Origin: Candidatus Poribacteria bacterium
GTDB taxonomy: Bacteria; Poribacteria; WGA-4E; WGA-3G
Assembly: GCA_026706025.1 (NCBI GenBank)
Contig: JAPOZO010000095.1
Location: forward strand, 78,688-142,687
Reading direction: 5' to 3'
DNA: 64,000 nucleotides
This document shows positions 45,965 through 54,518 of this stretch, piece by piece. Position 1 is the stretch's first letter. Each line of letters starts with the position of its first letter. The notes beneath the pieces are model-generated. The model searched no databases, had not been told where the DNA came from, and saw nothing but the letters and a program-made list of their open reading frames with translations. Made by a program: the position numbers and the translations under genes.

Positions 45965-46717
45965 TTAGAGAATCCCGAGTGGTGGCATTACGACGCTCTC
46001 TTCGGTTACCATGCCAAGCGGCTGTTGGCAGATAGAAACAACGGATCCTGCTACATGTTCAGGTTTAAGCATTTTTTCAAAGTCCGGGGGTTCTGGAACG
46101 TCATCCCAAAACGGGGTATGCACCGAACCCGGCAGCACCGCGGCAACGCGAATATTCTGCTGGCGGACTTCGGCAGCTAAAACCTTCGTCAGTGCCAATG
46201 CGCCTGCTTTCGCCGCGCAATAAGCCCCTGAGGCTTCAAACGGAACCTTCGCAGCGATCGAAAGCACGTTAATAATCTGTCCATTGCCCTGTGCTAACAT
46301 CGATGGAAGCACATACTTCGAGCAGAGATAAACCGACTTCAAATTGGAATTGAGCACTGTATCCCAGTCGTCAGGTGCGAAATCGACGACCGGTCCGAAA
46401 TAACCGATCCCGGCGTTATTAACCAGAATATCCACGCGTTGATATGTATCAAGCGTCTGTTCAACTAATCGCTGCACGGCAGCTACGTCAGTGACATCCG
46501 TCGGAACAGCCAATGCTTCAGCACCACTTTCCTTGAAATCGGAGGCGACCTGTTCGAGTGTCTCACGTGTTCGGGCGGCGAGCACAACCTTCGCGCCTGC
46601 CGCTGCGAAAGCGGATGCAATCGCTTTACCAATCCCCTTTGACGCGCCGGTAACCACGGCGACCTTTCCGTCAAGTTTGGTTATCTCTTGCGCATTCGGA
46701 TGGCTCGAAGAAACCAT
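45965..46717 (-). CDS. SDR family oxidoreductase
   Basis: A 250-residue classical short-chain dehydrogenase. NAD(P) motif TGASKGIGKAIA, NNAGIG, catalytic Ser in NVLSIAAKVPF and Tyr-Lys in YCAAK; the C-terminus has PGSVHTPFWDD. A Lys next to the coenzyme loop and ARTR after beta-2 suggest NADPH. ATG 46717 is backed by GAGG five bases upstream. It is the fourth gene after folE and the PTPS gene on this strand, so a sepiapterin-reductase-like role in making a tetrahydropterin is possible. The enzyme family is too broad to decide from sequence. Confidence 0.85.
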   Translation of the reverse strand: MVSSSHPNAQEITKLDGKVAVVTGASKGIGKAIASAFAAAGAKVVLAARTRETLEQVASDFKESGAEALAVPTDVTDVAAVQRLVEQTLDTYQRVDILVNNAGIGYFGPVVDFAPDDWDTVLNSNLKSVYLCSKYVLPSMLAQGNGQIINVLSIAAKVPFEASGAYCAAKAGALALTKVLAAEVRQQNIRVAAVLPGSVHTPFWDDVPEPPDFEKMLKPEHVAGSVVSICQQPLGMVTEESVVMPPLGIL

Positions 46718-46772
46718 GCTCACCTCTACATTCTACAATGTGTTTAAATCTGTCTACAACGACAAAAAAGTT

Positions 46773-46864
46773 AGGACTTGTGCAACCCTACTCCAGTTGC
46801 CAGCGCGGTCGAAAACCTTGCCGTTTGTCAAAGACCGAGTAGGAGATTAGCGTGCGTAAGTCCT
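46773..46864. repeat. MITE-like inverted-repeat element
   Basis: A 92-bp piece with ends AGGACTTGTGCA and TGCGTAAGTCCT (inverted, 10 of 12 match), inner arms CCTACTC/GAGTAGG and CGGTC/GACCG, so the whole element can fold into one long hairpin. It lies between the SDR and folE genes, close to the folE stop. A solo copy of the same end (AGGACTTACGCA) occurs at 63506. It looks like a miniature transposon remnant, without coding capacity. Confidence 0.6.
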
Positions 46865-46875
46865 GAAAAACTGTA

Positions 46876-47490
46876 TTAAGATATTTGGACGCACCTCAAA
46901 AACTCCGCACGCGTTGAACTATCCTCGCGGAACGCGCCGCGCATGACATTTGTTGTCATTCTTGGTGCCTGCTTTTCCACACCCCGTGCCATCATGCACA
47001 AGTGTTGACCCTCCATGACAACCGCAACACCGCGCGGGTCAAGCGCAGTTTCGAGTGCCTCGGCGATCTCACGGGTGAGGCGTTCTTGGACTTGCAACCG
47101 CCGGGAAAACATATCGACGATGCGCGGGATCTTACTCAAACCAATAATCTGGTTCCTTGGAAGATACCCGACGTGACATTTGCCCCAAAAGGGGAGAATA
47201 TGGTGTTCACAGAGACTGTAAAATTCGATCTCCTTCACGATCACCATTTCGTCGTAATCTTCGTCAAAGATCGCCCCATTTAAAATTTCATTGATGTCTT
47301 GATGGTAACCGCTCGTCAAAAATTCCATCGCTTTCGCGGCACGGAGCGGCGTTTTCACCAAGCCTTGACGACTTGGGTCTTCACCCAAATTTCCAAGAAT
47401 TTTGGTGAAAAGATTCTCTAATTCTGGGTTTGGAGGCTCCTGTTTAAGATCCATAGTGTTAAAGTTTGTCTCCATTGCACTGTTGAGCAA
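46876..47490 (-). CDS. folE: GTP cyclohydrolase I
   Basis: A 204-residue enzyme converting GTP to dihydroneopterin triphosphate. The zinc site is complete: Cys and two His in [10 protein letters not shown], with the second Cys in [34 protein letters not shown] is the family core and the end is TRAEFL. The first 15-20 residues are variable and ATG 47475 is a possible alternative start. It follows the double-PTPS gene by 20 bases, so the two enzymes act in sequence. Confidence 0.95.
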   Translation of the reverse strand: MLNSAMETNFNTMDLKQEPPNPELENLFTKILGNLGEDPSRQGLVKTPLRAAKAMEFLTSGYHQDINEILNGAIFDEDYDEMVIVKEIEFYSLCEHHILPFWGKCHVGYLPRNQIIGLSKIPRIVDMFSRRLQVQERLTREIAEALETALDPRGVAVVMEGQHLCMMARGVEKQAPRMTTNVMRGAFREDSSTRAEFLRCVQIS

Positions 47491-47510
47491 GGCTTCTGGA
47501 ATGAAATAGA

Positions 47511-48365
47511 TTACGCACCGTAGTAATCAAAGTGATTTTTCGGCGTTTCTCTTAAGCGCAGGCGATGTAAAGTCACCGGACGTAAATTCGGTGCTAATAC
47601 GTCCCAAAGCACTTTGACGAAATTCTCTGAGGTCGGGTTAAGCGTTTCAAATTCAGGTGTATCCACATTGAGATGCTTGTAATCAAAGCGGGCATAGACC
47701 TGTTTTTGAACGACTTCATCAAGAAAATTTAGACCTGCAACCAGTCCGGTTCTCTTATCTACGTCCCCCTTTACGGTAACTTCAAGGACGTAGTTATGTC
47801 CATGTCCAGCCGGGTTATTGCACTTTCCGAAGATGTCTTGATTTTCCTCGTCACTGAGTGCGTGGCTATGTAAGCGGTGGGCTGCGCTAAACTCGTAAAC
47901 CTTGGTCAGATACACCATCGGTCCGTCCCCATAATAGTCGGCAAAATTGGATGCGCTTTCGTAGAGTCGCACCCTGTGCAACATCCGATCCGGCAGCGAA
48001 GGCTCGAGTCGTTGCCAAATCTCCATAACGATGTTCTCACACGTCGGTTGTAGGTGCGGGTTTTTAGCAAAAACCGGATGCTGGTGGTTCAGATGCTTGT
48101 GATCGTAATTGGTAAGCACTTCAGTCTTCAACAAGGCATCCAACGTTACCAAATTGATAACCATGCCATCATCCGCATCTACCTCTCCCTTCACCATCAC
48201 CTCAAGCACATAGTTATGTCCATGGCTATTTGGATTCGCGGCGGCACCGAACAACGCAAAGTTTTCAGCATCGCTCAATTCAGGGATACGATTGTAATGT
48301 GATGCCTCAAACGCCGTCTGCCGGGTTAAGTAATACATCGGTTTTTGCGTCGCTATCTTGCCCAC
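47511..48365 (-). CDS. Double 6-pyruvoyl-tetrahydropterin/6-carboxytetrahydropterin synthase
   Basis: A 284-residue tandem fusion of two PTPS/QueD domains (about 10-145 and 146-284), each ending in a C-terminal YYG motif. Zinc ligands are present in both (FEASHY + NSHGHNY; FSAAHRL + AGHGHNY). The catalytic Cys is missing in domain 1 ([12 protein letters not shown]) and present in domain 2 ([12 protein letters not shown]). Conversely, the Asp-His of the catalytic triad is kept in domain 1 (YDHKHLN) and is Asp-Tyr in domain 2 (FDYKHLN). The substrate Glu is kept in both. PTPS uses dihydroneopterin triphosphate, the product of folE, which lies 20 bases downstream. It starts with GTG 48365 (ATG 48338 is possible). 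Confidence 0.88.
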   Translation of the reverse strand: MGKIATQKPMYYLTRQTAFEASHYNRIPELSDAENFALFGAAANPNSHGHNYVLEVMVKGEVDADDGMVINLVTLDALLKTEVLTNYDHKHLNHQHPVFAKNPHLQPTCENIVMEIWQRLEPSLPDRMLHRVRLYESASNFADYYGDGPMVYLTKVYEFSAAHRLHSHALSDEENQDIFGKCNNPAGHGHNYVLEVTVKGDVDKRTGLVAGLNFLDEVVQKQVYARFDYKHLNVDTPEFETLNPTSENFVKVLWDVLAPNLRPVTLHRLRLRETPKNHFDYYGA

Positions 48366-48373
48366 CTGCGCAT

Positions 48374-48667
48374 TTACGGGTTATCCCGCTGAGGTGTAAC
48401 AAGTTCATCGTCTACGGACTCATATTGGACTGCCATGAGCCATTCGCCTGTTCCGCGTATCTGGACGTTGCACTTCTTTAGCCATTCGACTAAGACAACG
48501 CGATCTCGCGCTTCCCACTCGCAGACCATTCTGCCGGACAGTGTATCACAGAAGACACGGATATTCCGAACATCCGTGTTTTCTTTTTCTTTGAACCGCT
48601 TCAGCAGTCGTGCCACATCTTGGCGAGTCATGCAGGCAATAGCATGGGCAGAAACGAATTTGGACAT
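48374..48667 (-). CDS. Small DUF4242-like protein
   Basis: A 97-residue protein of unclear function. The pattern VSAHAIACMTRQDVARLLKRF, RVFCDTLSGRMVCEWEARD and KKCNVQ resembles the small ferredoxin-fold DUF4242 family (members sometimes bind nickel). I see this as a likely but unproven match. Its stop is 8 bases upstream of the double-PTPS start, so it probably belongs to the pterin unit, as a ligand-binding accessory or a regulator. The gene has a GAAGG ribosome site about 11 bases upstream. Confidence 0.65.
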   Translation of the reverse strand: MSKFVSAHAIACMTRQDVARLLKRFKEKENTDVRNIRVFCDTLSGRMVCEWEARDRVVLVEWLKKCNVQIRGTGEWLMAVQYESVDDELVTPQRDNP

Positions 48668-48680
48668 ATTTTTTATAGCC

Positions 48681-48770
48681 TTCAGCCGTCAGCAATCAGC
48701 AGTCAGCAAAGAAGTGTTTGATTAAATCAGAAACCTCTTAAATGCTGACAGCCGATAGCCATCTTGCTGA
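48681..48770. repeat. Short GCTGAC/GTCAGC repeat cluster
   Basis: TCAGCCGTCAGCAATCAGC, AGTCAGCA and TGCTGACAGCC follow each other in about 90 bases. The arms GTCAGCA and TGCTGAC can pair. It is a typical dispersed intergenic repeat and carries no gene. It fills the gap between the sulfurtransferase and the DUF4242-like gene. Confidence 0.5.
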
Positions 48771-48781
48771 CATCTATTCCT

Positions 48782-49630
48782 TTAGTCGCGTGCGATGGGT
48801 GCACCGACAAGATTGCCCCATTCCGTCCAACTGCCATCATAGTTGCGAACTTTCTCATAACCGAGTAGATACTTCAGCACAAACCACGTATGCGATGAAC
48901 GTTCACCAATACGACAATAGGCGATTGTCTCTTTACTATCATCAACACCTGCGCCACCGTAAATCTCCTGCAGTTCATCGTGGGATTTAAAGGTGCCGTC
49001 CTCAGCAACTGCGGTTGCCCATGGAATGTTCGCTGCGCCGGGGATATGTCCACCGCGTTGTGCCGTCTCGCTCATACCCGGTGGTGCGATGACTTCGCCG
49101 GAAAATTCGGCAGGTGAACGGACATCAACGAGGTTAACAACACCTTGTCCGAGTGTGTCGCGGACGTTATCCGCCGTGGAGCGAACGTTGTCATCAGGAA
49201 ACTTCGCCTGATACCCTGTACTCGGATAATCCGGCACGTCAGTGACAAGGTCTCTGCCTTCATCGATCCATTTTTGGCGACCCCCGTTCATCACCTTCAA
49301 CAGGCTCTCATCGTGTCCGTAGTAGCGGAATTGCCACAATGCGTAAGTTGCGAACCAGTTGTTATTATCGCCATAGAAGATAACGGTGGTATCGTTAGCA
49401 ATGCCGCTATCGTTGCAGAGTGCTTCAAATTGTTCTTTCGTGAGAATATCGCGGCGAATCTGGTCGCAGAGTTGGGTCTGCCAATTCAGTCCAACTGCGC
49501 CAGCGATATGCCCTTCAGCATAAGCGGACGTATCAACATCAACTTCAAGGAGCCGGATACCGGTATCACCGCCGTGTGCGGCTACCCATTCTGTAGTTAC
49601 CAAAACATCAGGATTCGCATAATCAGCCAT
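48782..49630 (-). CDS. Thiosulfate/3-mercaptopyruvate sulfurtransferase (two rhodanese domains)
   Basis: A 282-residue enzyme. An inactive N-terminal rhodanese domain (VTTEWVAAHGGDTGIRLLEVD) is followed by the active one with catalytic Cys in IAYCRIGERSSHTWFVL and the family end NYDGSWTEWGN. The CRxGxRS loop fits a thiosulfate-type (TST) rather than mercaptopyruvate-type (CGSGVT) enzyme. It transfers sulfane sulfur to cyanide or thiols. A consensus promoter at 49725-49753 lies upstream. The gene may start the pterin unit. Confidence 0.93.
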   Translation of the reverse strand: MADYANPDVLVTTEWVAAHGGDTGIRLLEVDVDTSAYAEGHIAGAVGLNWQTQLCDQIRRDILTKEQFEALCNDSGIANDTTVIFYGDNNNWFATYALWQFRYYGHDESLLKVMNGGRQKWIDEGRDLVTDVPDYPSTGYQAKFPDDNVRSTADNVRDTLGQGVVNLVDVRSPAEFSGEVIAPPGMSETAQRGGHIPGAANIPWATAVAEDGTFKSHDELQEIYGGAGVDDSKETIAYCRIGERSSHTWFVLKYLLGYEKVRNYDGSWTEWGNLVGAPIARD

Positions 49631-49724
49631 TTCTATCTTAATCTCCCTTGTTCTTTTTTTAGGCTTGCAATACAGGAAACATGCAAACTCCGCCTTATTG
49701 ACAAATGAAATAGTACTTCTTTAT

Positions 49725-49753
49725 ATTATACATTTCTAAGGGCAATTTGTCAA
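49725..49753 (-). promoter_or_regulatory. Consensus sigma70-like promoter for the sulfurtransferase
   Basis: On the minus strand TTGACA (49748-49753), 17-base spacer, TATAAT (49725-49730), a perfect match to both boxes. GGCAATTTGTCAA is repeated 51 bases away (49792-49804), which doubles the -35 region. Confidence 0.8.
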
Positions 49754-50529
49754 ATGGAGATGCGGTTTTACGACTATCTTGCTCGTTTTTCGGCAATTTG
49801 TCAAGTTTTTTCCAACGAAGTCAGGGGCATTCAGTTTTAAGAAATTATAGAGTTTTCGTCCTTTTTCAGGCCCCGGCGCGGTTAGGAAACCGCACTGGGC
49901 TTCGTTAGGAAATTACCGAATTAGATTGTTAAACTTCATTTAGTTTGTGCCAGTCTGGGACCGATAATCTGTATCAGCCCCTTGAGACCCTGCAAAGGTA
50001 TTTTCAAGCGAAATTAGCGATTTTTATAAATATAATTTGCCTTTTGCCTAAAAGTATTGTATAATTAAGTCGTATATAGTCAGTAAGTTTCAATTTTATT
50101 ATTAAAACTCAATTTGTCCTTCTGTAACTTAAAGGCTATTTTAAGGTAAATTATGGAATTACTTATATATGCTTTTTGCATAGAAAGAAATTGAGAGTGA
50201 CCGATCCATTTATTCAAATTGGGACACCGAAGAAAGTGATACAAGATGTGCCCTGTCCGATAATGGGTATGCCGTACCAGCTGGCATTGCTTGTTTCTAA
50301 AATCCACATTACCAAGCTTTACCCACCCTCCCCCATCGCTTTATTTACGCTAAGCATTCTTGGATATTCTACTTCACAACATCATATTCGCAGCACTAAC
50401 GGCTGCACGATTTCCCGCGCCTACGTACGCGCTTCGTCACCAATGAGACAGCGCGTCGCGGCTTTCGGCGTTACCTCACAAACAACTGTAATAGATCACT
50501 TACATCTCAAACAACGATAGGAGTTTATA
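49754..50529. other. Intergenic region with REP-like hairpin and promoter
   Basis: No convincing gene in about 780 bases. A 6-bp hairpin GCGGTT-AGGA-AACCGC at 49878-49893 within a GC-rich patch looks REP-like. The + strand promoter at 50037-50065 gives the cadherin/LRR gene a leader of about 450 bases. The frame at 50176-50520 has no ribosome site or recognisable protein sequence. Confidence 0.45.
50037..50065 (+). promoter_or_regulatory. Sigma70-like promoter for the cadherin/LRR gene
   Basis: TTGCCT (50037-50042), 17-base spacer, TATAAT (50060-50065). Confidence 0.6.
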
Positions 50530-52569
50530 TTGAAACTGTTCATCAGAAAACAAAGATCCACCGTATTTTTTCTCTTAACCCTCTTAATACTTTTTGGCAC
50601 ATCTAACACAGGATATACACAGGCAGATGAGAATAGGGCACCCGTGTTCAATGAAGGTGCCCGCGCGACGCGCACTGTTGCTGAGAACACACCTGCCGAC
50701 ACAAACATCGGTGCTCCCTTCACAGCCACAGACCCAGATAACGGCGATACATTAACCTATTCGCTGCATCGGGGCGATAGAAACGCGTTTCGGATTAACC
50801 CGAATACAGGGCAGCTGCAAACCAGAGCCGCTCTCGACTATGAAACGAAGAACGCTTACAACAATCTCACCGTCCGCGCAACGGATAGCAGCGGTCTCAC
50901 GGATGCAATCCTTGTCACAATCAACGTCACGAATGTCAACGAGATGCCTACGTTCAATGTCGGCGGGTCGCGCACTGTTGCCGAGAACACGGCTGCTGGC
51001 ACAAACATCGGCGAGCCTTTCACCGCAACGGATCCCGATGGCGACGCGCTCACCTATAGTCTGTACAGCGGCGCGGACAGGCACGCGTTTAGTATTGTCA
51101 GCACAACCGGGCAACTCCAAACAAAAGATGCCCTCGACTATGAAACGCAGAACGCCTACACGTTTATCATTTCTGTCTCCGATGGCAATGGCGGTATCCT
51201 AGCCAGACTCGTCACTATCAACGTCACGGATGTTGAGGAAACACTAATAATGCCCGTCAATCAACGCACGCGACAGGTGCGCGATGCGATTGTCGATGCG
51301 GTGCCTGATGTGAATAATCCCGACGAGGTGACGCCCGAACATCTTGCTGGAATTACCAAACTTGACCTTTCCAATAAAGGTATCAGATCACTGAAATCCA
51401 GTGATTTCAGTGGTTTGAGCACACTGACAAACCTCAATCTGCAAAACAATTCCATCACCGATATAGCCCCTCTCGAAGATTTGACCACACTGACATGGCT
51501 CTATCTGAATAACACTTCGATAAGTGATATATCAGCCCTTGAAGACTTAACATCCCTGACATACCTCAATCTGGGTAACACTTCGATAAGTGATATATCA
51601 GCCCTTGAAAACTTAACATCCCTGACATCGCTCTTTCTGTCTGACACTTCGATAAGTGATATATCAGCCCTTGAAAACTTAACATTCCTGACAGGACTTT
51701 GGCTGAATAACACTTCGATAAGTGATATATCAGCTCTTGAAAACTTGACATCCGTGGCATTGCTCAATTTGAGTGGCGCTTCGATAAGTGATATATCAGC
51801 CCTTGAAAACTTGACGTCCCTGCTATGGCTCTTGCTGGAAGGTAATCCGATTTCGGATTATGGGCCCCTCCGTCGACTCATGAGAGCAAATTGGCTTGTT
51901 TCCATTGATATTAATATTAATAACAACATACCTGTGTTCTCAGATGGTGATAGCACGACGCGTTCCGTCGCAGAAAACACAGAAGCCGGCATAAACATCG
52001 GCGCAGCTGTCTCTGCTACAGACGCAGATAATCATACCCTCACCTATAGTCTCGGTGGCACGGATGCCGATGCGTTTGATATTGTCACCGAATCAGGGCA
52101 GTTACAAACAAAAGCCGCCCTTGACGCTGACACAAAATCGGCCTATACCGTAACAGTGACCGTCTACGATGGCAATAGTGGTGGAGACAGAATTACCGTT
52201 ACAATTGATGTTACGGAGAGCGACGATGAGAATGTCCGTGGTGCGCCATCGGTTGAAGTATCTCCTATCATTCCTGATAGGACCGCCCTGCTCACCAACT
52301 TCCCCAATCCCTTCAACCCTGAGACGTGGATACCCTATCAACTCGCCAAACCCGCTGAAGTTACGCTCACTATCTACGATATACGCGGTGTTGTCGTGCG
52401 GGAACTGAAGTTAGGGCATCAAGCTGCGGGTATGTATCATAGCCGTAGCCGTGCGATCTATTGGGATGGCAGCAATACGTTGGGTGAGAAGGTGGCGACG
52501 GGTGTCTATTTCTACACACTTAAAGCTGGCGATTTCACTGCGACACGCAAACTATTGATACGAAAATAG
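50530..52569 (+). CDS. Secreted cadherin-repeat/LRR protein with FlgD-like C-terminal tail
   Basis: A 679-residue exported protein: signal peptide (to about residue 34), two cadherin-like domains (about 36-130 and 135-230, each with ATDPD and LTYSL motifs and Ca-binding Asp), an internalin-type leucine-rich repeat block (about 265-460) of 22-residue units (NTSISDISALENLTSL), a third cadherin-like domain (about 470-570), and a C-terminal FlgD-Ig/secretion-sorting-like domain with the phylum-typical NFPNPFNPETWIPYQL and KVATGVYFYTLKAGDF. It probably acts in adhesion or cell-cell contact. It starts with TTG 50530, with AGGAG 8 bases upstream. Confidence 0.9.
   Translation: MKLFIRKQRSTVFFLLTLLILFGTSNTGYTQADENRAPVFNEGARATRTVAENTPADTNIGAPFTATDPDNGDTLTYSLHRGDRNAFRINPNTGQLQTRAALDYETKNAYNNLTVRATDSSGLTDAILVTINVTNVNEMPTFNVGGSRTVAENTAAGTNIGEPFTATDPDGDALTYSLYSGADRHAFSIVSTTGQLQTKDALDYETQNAYTFIISVSDGNGGILARLVTINVTDVEETLIMPVNQRTRQVRDAIVDAVPDVNNPDEVTPEHLAGITKLDLSNKGIRSLKSSDFSGLSTLTNLNLQNNSITDIAPLEDLTTLTWLYLNNTSISDISALEDLTSLTYLNLGNTSISDISALENLTSLTSLFLSDTSISDISALENLTFLTGLWLNNTSISDISALENLTSVALLNLSGASISDISALENLTSLLWLLLEGNPISDYGPLRRLMRANWLVSIDININNNIPVFSDGDSTTRSVAENTEAGINIGAAVSATDADNHTLTYSLGGTDADAFDIVTESGQLQTKAALDADTKSAYTVTVTVYDGNSGGDRITVTIDVTESDDENVRGAPSVEVSPIIPDRTALLTNFPNPFNPETWIPYQLAKPAEVTLTIYDIRGVVVRELKLGHQAAGMYHSRSRAIYWDGSNTLGEKVATGVYFYTLKAGDFTATRKLLIRK
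51511..51840 (+). repeat. Five 66-bp tandem repeats encoding LRR units
   Basis: Five consecutive 66-bp units (51511, 51577, 51643, 51709, 51775), each coding one 22-residue LRR turn. The first part of each unit (CTTCGATAAGTGATATATC) is almost unchanged between copies, whereas codons for the exposed strand residues vary. This suggests recent expansion by slippage or recombination. Confidence 0.85.
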
Positions 52570-52570
52570 C

Positions 52571-52622
52571 CACAAAATTGCCCTACGACGAGCCAGATAG
52601 TTCGTAGTAGGGCAATTTTGTG
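52571..52622. terminator. Bidirectional terminator between convergent genes
   Basis: A perfect 16-bp stem (CACAAAATTGCCCTAC and its complement, 52571-52586 and 52607-52622) with a partly paired loop. A- and T-rich flanks serve both strands. It starts right after the cadherin/LRR stop and precedes the DUF4159 stop. Confidence 0.85.
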
Positions 52623-52659
52623 TGCTTACCAAATTCGCGTACGTCCTAACAGAATAGCA

Positions 52660-53367
52660 TCACAACTGATTTGCCGCAGTAGGTGCGGATTTCGGGACAC
52701 TCTCTGCATCGCCACCGGTGAGCGCATCTTCAGGGATATACTTACTGTAATCCGCAATCTTGCCGTGTGTTACCGCATAGATAACGATATTGATGAGTTG
52801 TCTCGCAGCAGCAGGCGCGAATTCATCTAAAATCTTATTTCGGTCTTGGTAGTGACCGAAAAACGGTTTCTGCACTGCGCCGTCCATCACATGTATCATC
52901 GCTTCTGTATCAACGAGAACAGCGAGTCGCCCATCAATGAAAACACCCTGTAACTGGCTATAGGGACCGTGATGGAGAATAGTACTCCCCATTTTCCGAA
53001 CAGGAAAACGGAGCGGTCCGTTCAACTCAAAGTAAGTGTTGTAAATCTCATGATCTTTAGGAATAGTGGTCAAGTGGTATTCAGGGAGAATTTGACGAAG
53101 GACGCGAAGCGCGGGTTGCATTGCCAATTCCGTGTTTCCGTGCGTGGGCATATAGATAAACCCCCCGCGATTGATGACATACTCACGAATCCGCTGTGCT
53201 TCCCGATCCGTATAGCCGTGAGAAGGACGACTCCCTTTCGTTTGCCAGATAGCACTCCCCCGCAACAATCCGTTCTCGAGCTTTCCTCCAGAAGTGGAAA
53301 TCGGTTCCATAAAGATAATCGGTGACTCAAAGAACGCTGCGTCCGTGATTTTGACTGCGTCAACCAT
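52660..53367 (-). CDS. DUF4159 domain, C-terminal half of a TGA-split frame
   Basis: A 235-residue product from ATG 53367, matching the main part of DUF4159 (AAFFESPIIFMEP, REYVINRGGFIYMPTHG, HEIYNTYFELNG, RLAVLVDTEAMIH). The same frame stays open upstream to 53454 and codes GSGIGHLRFGAG and PYLVQSLNTETG, which looks like the natural N-terminal part of the domain; only a TGA at 53455-53457 separates it from the TonB-like gene. ATG 53367 has no ribosome site and would truncate the domain. So this is either half of a gene broken by a nonsense mutation or the 3' half of a protein made by readthrough. DUF4159 proteins are often envelope-associated, of unknown function. Confidence 0.75.
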   Translation of the reverse strand: MVDAVKITDAAFFESPIIFMEPISTSGGKLENGLLRGSAIWQTKGSRPSHGYTDREAQRIREYVINRGGFIYMPTHGNTELAMQPALRVLRQILPEYHLTTIPKDHEIYNTYFELNGPLRFPVRKMGSTILHHGPYSQLQGVFIDGRLAVLVDTEAMIHVMDGAVQKPFFGHYQDRNKILDEFAPAAARQLINIVIYAVTHGKIADYSKYIPEDALTGGDAESVPKSAPTAANQL

Positions 53368-53454
53368 TTGGGTTTGGATGCCTGTTTCTGTATTCAGCGA
53401 CTGAACTAAATAGGGCAGACCTGCCCCGAATCGGAGGTGTCCGATGCCGCTGCC

Positions 53455-54231
53455 TCAGAAATCAAAGTTCGGATGTAACGGGTCATCGAGACGCACGAGA
53501 TGGAGTCTTCCAAGAATCTCCTTGCCGCGCCCCTGAATGATAGCCCCCGGACTCCCCTTCGGGAGCGGTGGCATACCGTTACCGATCACAACGTTCTCTG
53601 TTACATCTGACAACGACGCGTTGACATTCGCAGCACCGTCCCCTTTGACCAACGAATCTAACCCGGCATGATTGTGCCCTCGCCCCTGTGTGACACCCAC
53701 TTCGGAACCAAAAGCCCCACGTCCGGTGTCGGCACCTAAACCATCACCAATGCCTGTCCCGATGCCGTCTGTTGTTAGACCGCTGCTACGCAATCCGGCG
53801 GTAGGCCCCGCATCCGATGTTGTCGGCAGCACTGCGACGGTTGACAGTGGTTCTGCGGTGTGCTGGACCACAGAAGAACTGTTTGAAACGTTAACCTGCT
53901 GCGTTTTTAGCGCAGCGGGTGAACCTGTGTTCAGTGGTGCAGTCGGTGCTGCAGCCGTGGACGCTTTCACAGTGCGTGTTGTGCGACGGGGTGCCGCCTC
54001 AGTTTGCGGAACTACTCTCAAATCCGGAACTGGCGTTGCTACAACAACGGGTTTAGAGATCAGATCCCTTTGTGCTGCTTGTGGTGGTGTAACGATGAAA
54101 AAACTTACATCAATAGCATCTTGTGCCTTCTGTTGATTGGACGAGATAGCGACGTACCCTACAATGATTGCGAGGCAGACGTGTAGGGCAAGCGAGACTA
54201 TCCATGCCAGAGGTATCCGGCGCGATTTCAT
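53455..54231 (-). CDS. TonB-like membrane-anchored protein, N-terminal half of a TGA-split frame
   Basis: A 258-residue protein: basic start, one transmembrane helix (about 9-31, SLALHVCLAIIVGYVAI), then a Pro/Ala/Thr/Gly-rich periplasmic stretch with no fold, as in TonB/TolA linkers. The last residues (RLHLVRLDDPLHPNFDF) look like the first strand of a DUF4159 domain, cut by TGA; the next codons continue the domain in the same frame. Shine-Dalgarno CAGGAGG precedes the ATG, and a promoter lies at 54297-54325. Its promoter and first 20 codons are duplicated at about 55.1-55.4 kb. Confidence 0.75.
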   Translation of the reverse strand: MKSRRIPLAWIVSLALHVCLAIIVGYVAISSNQQKAQDAIDVSFFIVTPPQAAQRDLISKPVVVATPVPDLRVVPQTEAAPRRTTRTVKASTAAAPTAPLNTGSPAALKTQQVNVSNSSSVVQHTAEPLSTVAVLPTTSDAGPTAGLRSSGLTTDGIGTGIGDGLGADTGRGAFGSEVGVTQGRGHNHAGLDSLVKGDGAANVNASLSDVTENVVIGNGMPPLPKGSPGAIIQGRGKEILGRLHLVRLDDPLHPNFDF

Positions 54232-54395
54232 AGTACGCCCCTCCTGTATAGTTGCATGTTCGCGCGTTAATGTTTGTTACATCTAATTTACGCTTAATAC
54301 TAACATTTCGGACATTATTTGTCAAGAAAAATTTAACGCTTATCTTCGTTAATTTTTGCAATTTTCATGCCAACAGCGATTTGTGTGTAAAATCA
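54165..54395. repeat. Promoter/start-region duplication, copy A (TonB-like gene)
   Basis: About 231 bases holding the promoter, leader and first codons of the TonB-like gene. They match 55133-55371 in order and orientation with substitutions and small gaps. Confidence 0.8.
54297..54325 (-). promoter_or_regulatory. Promoter of the TonB-like gene
   Basis: On the minus strand TTGACA (54320-54325), 17-base spacer, TAGTAT (54297-54302). Confidence 0.6.
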
Positions 54396-54518
54396 TGGCA
54401 CCAGGCCACTCCTGCTGGAACCGCCAAATTGCGTTGACTTGTGTTAAGTTGTGTCAAGTCATCTGGTCTCCACGCATTAGGACTAACAGCTCTGATGTCA
54501 CAGGGCTTGAGTCCAGCC

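Noticed and set aside
50176..50520. 114-codon open frame before the cadherin/LRR gene
   Set aside because: No ribosome site and no recognisable domain; more likely untranslated leader.
53440..53460. Selenocysteine at the in-frame TGA
   Set aside because: A small hairpin follows, but its loop lacks the G-U of bacterial SECIS elements, DUF4159 is not a known selenoprotein family, and no sel genes are in the window.
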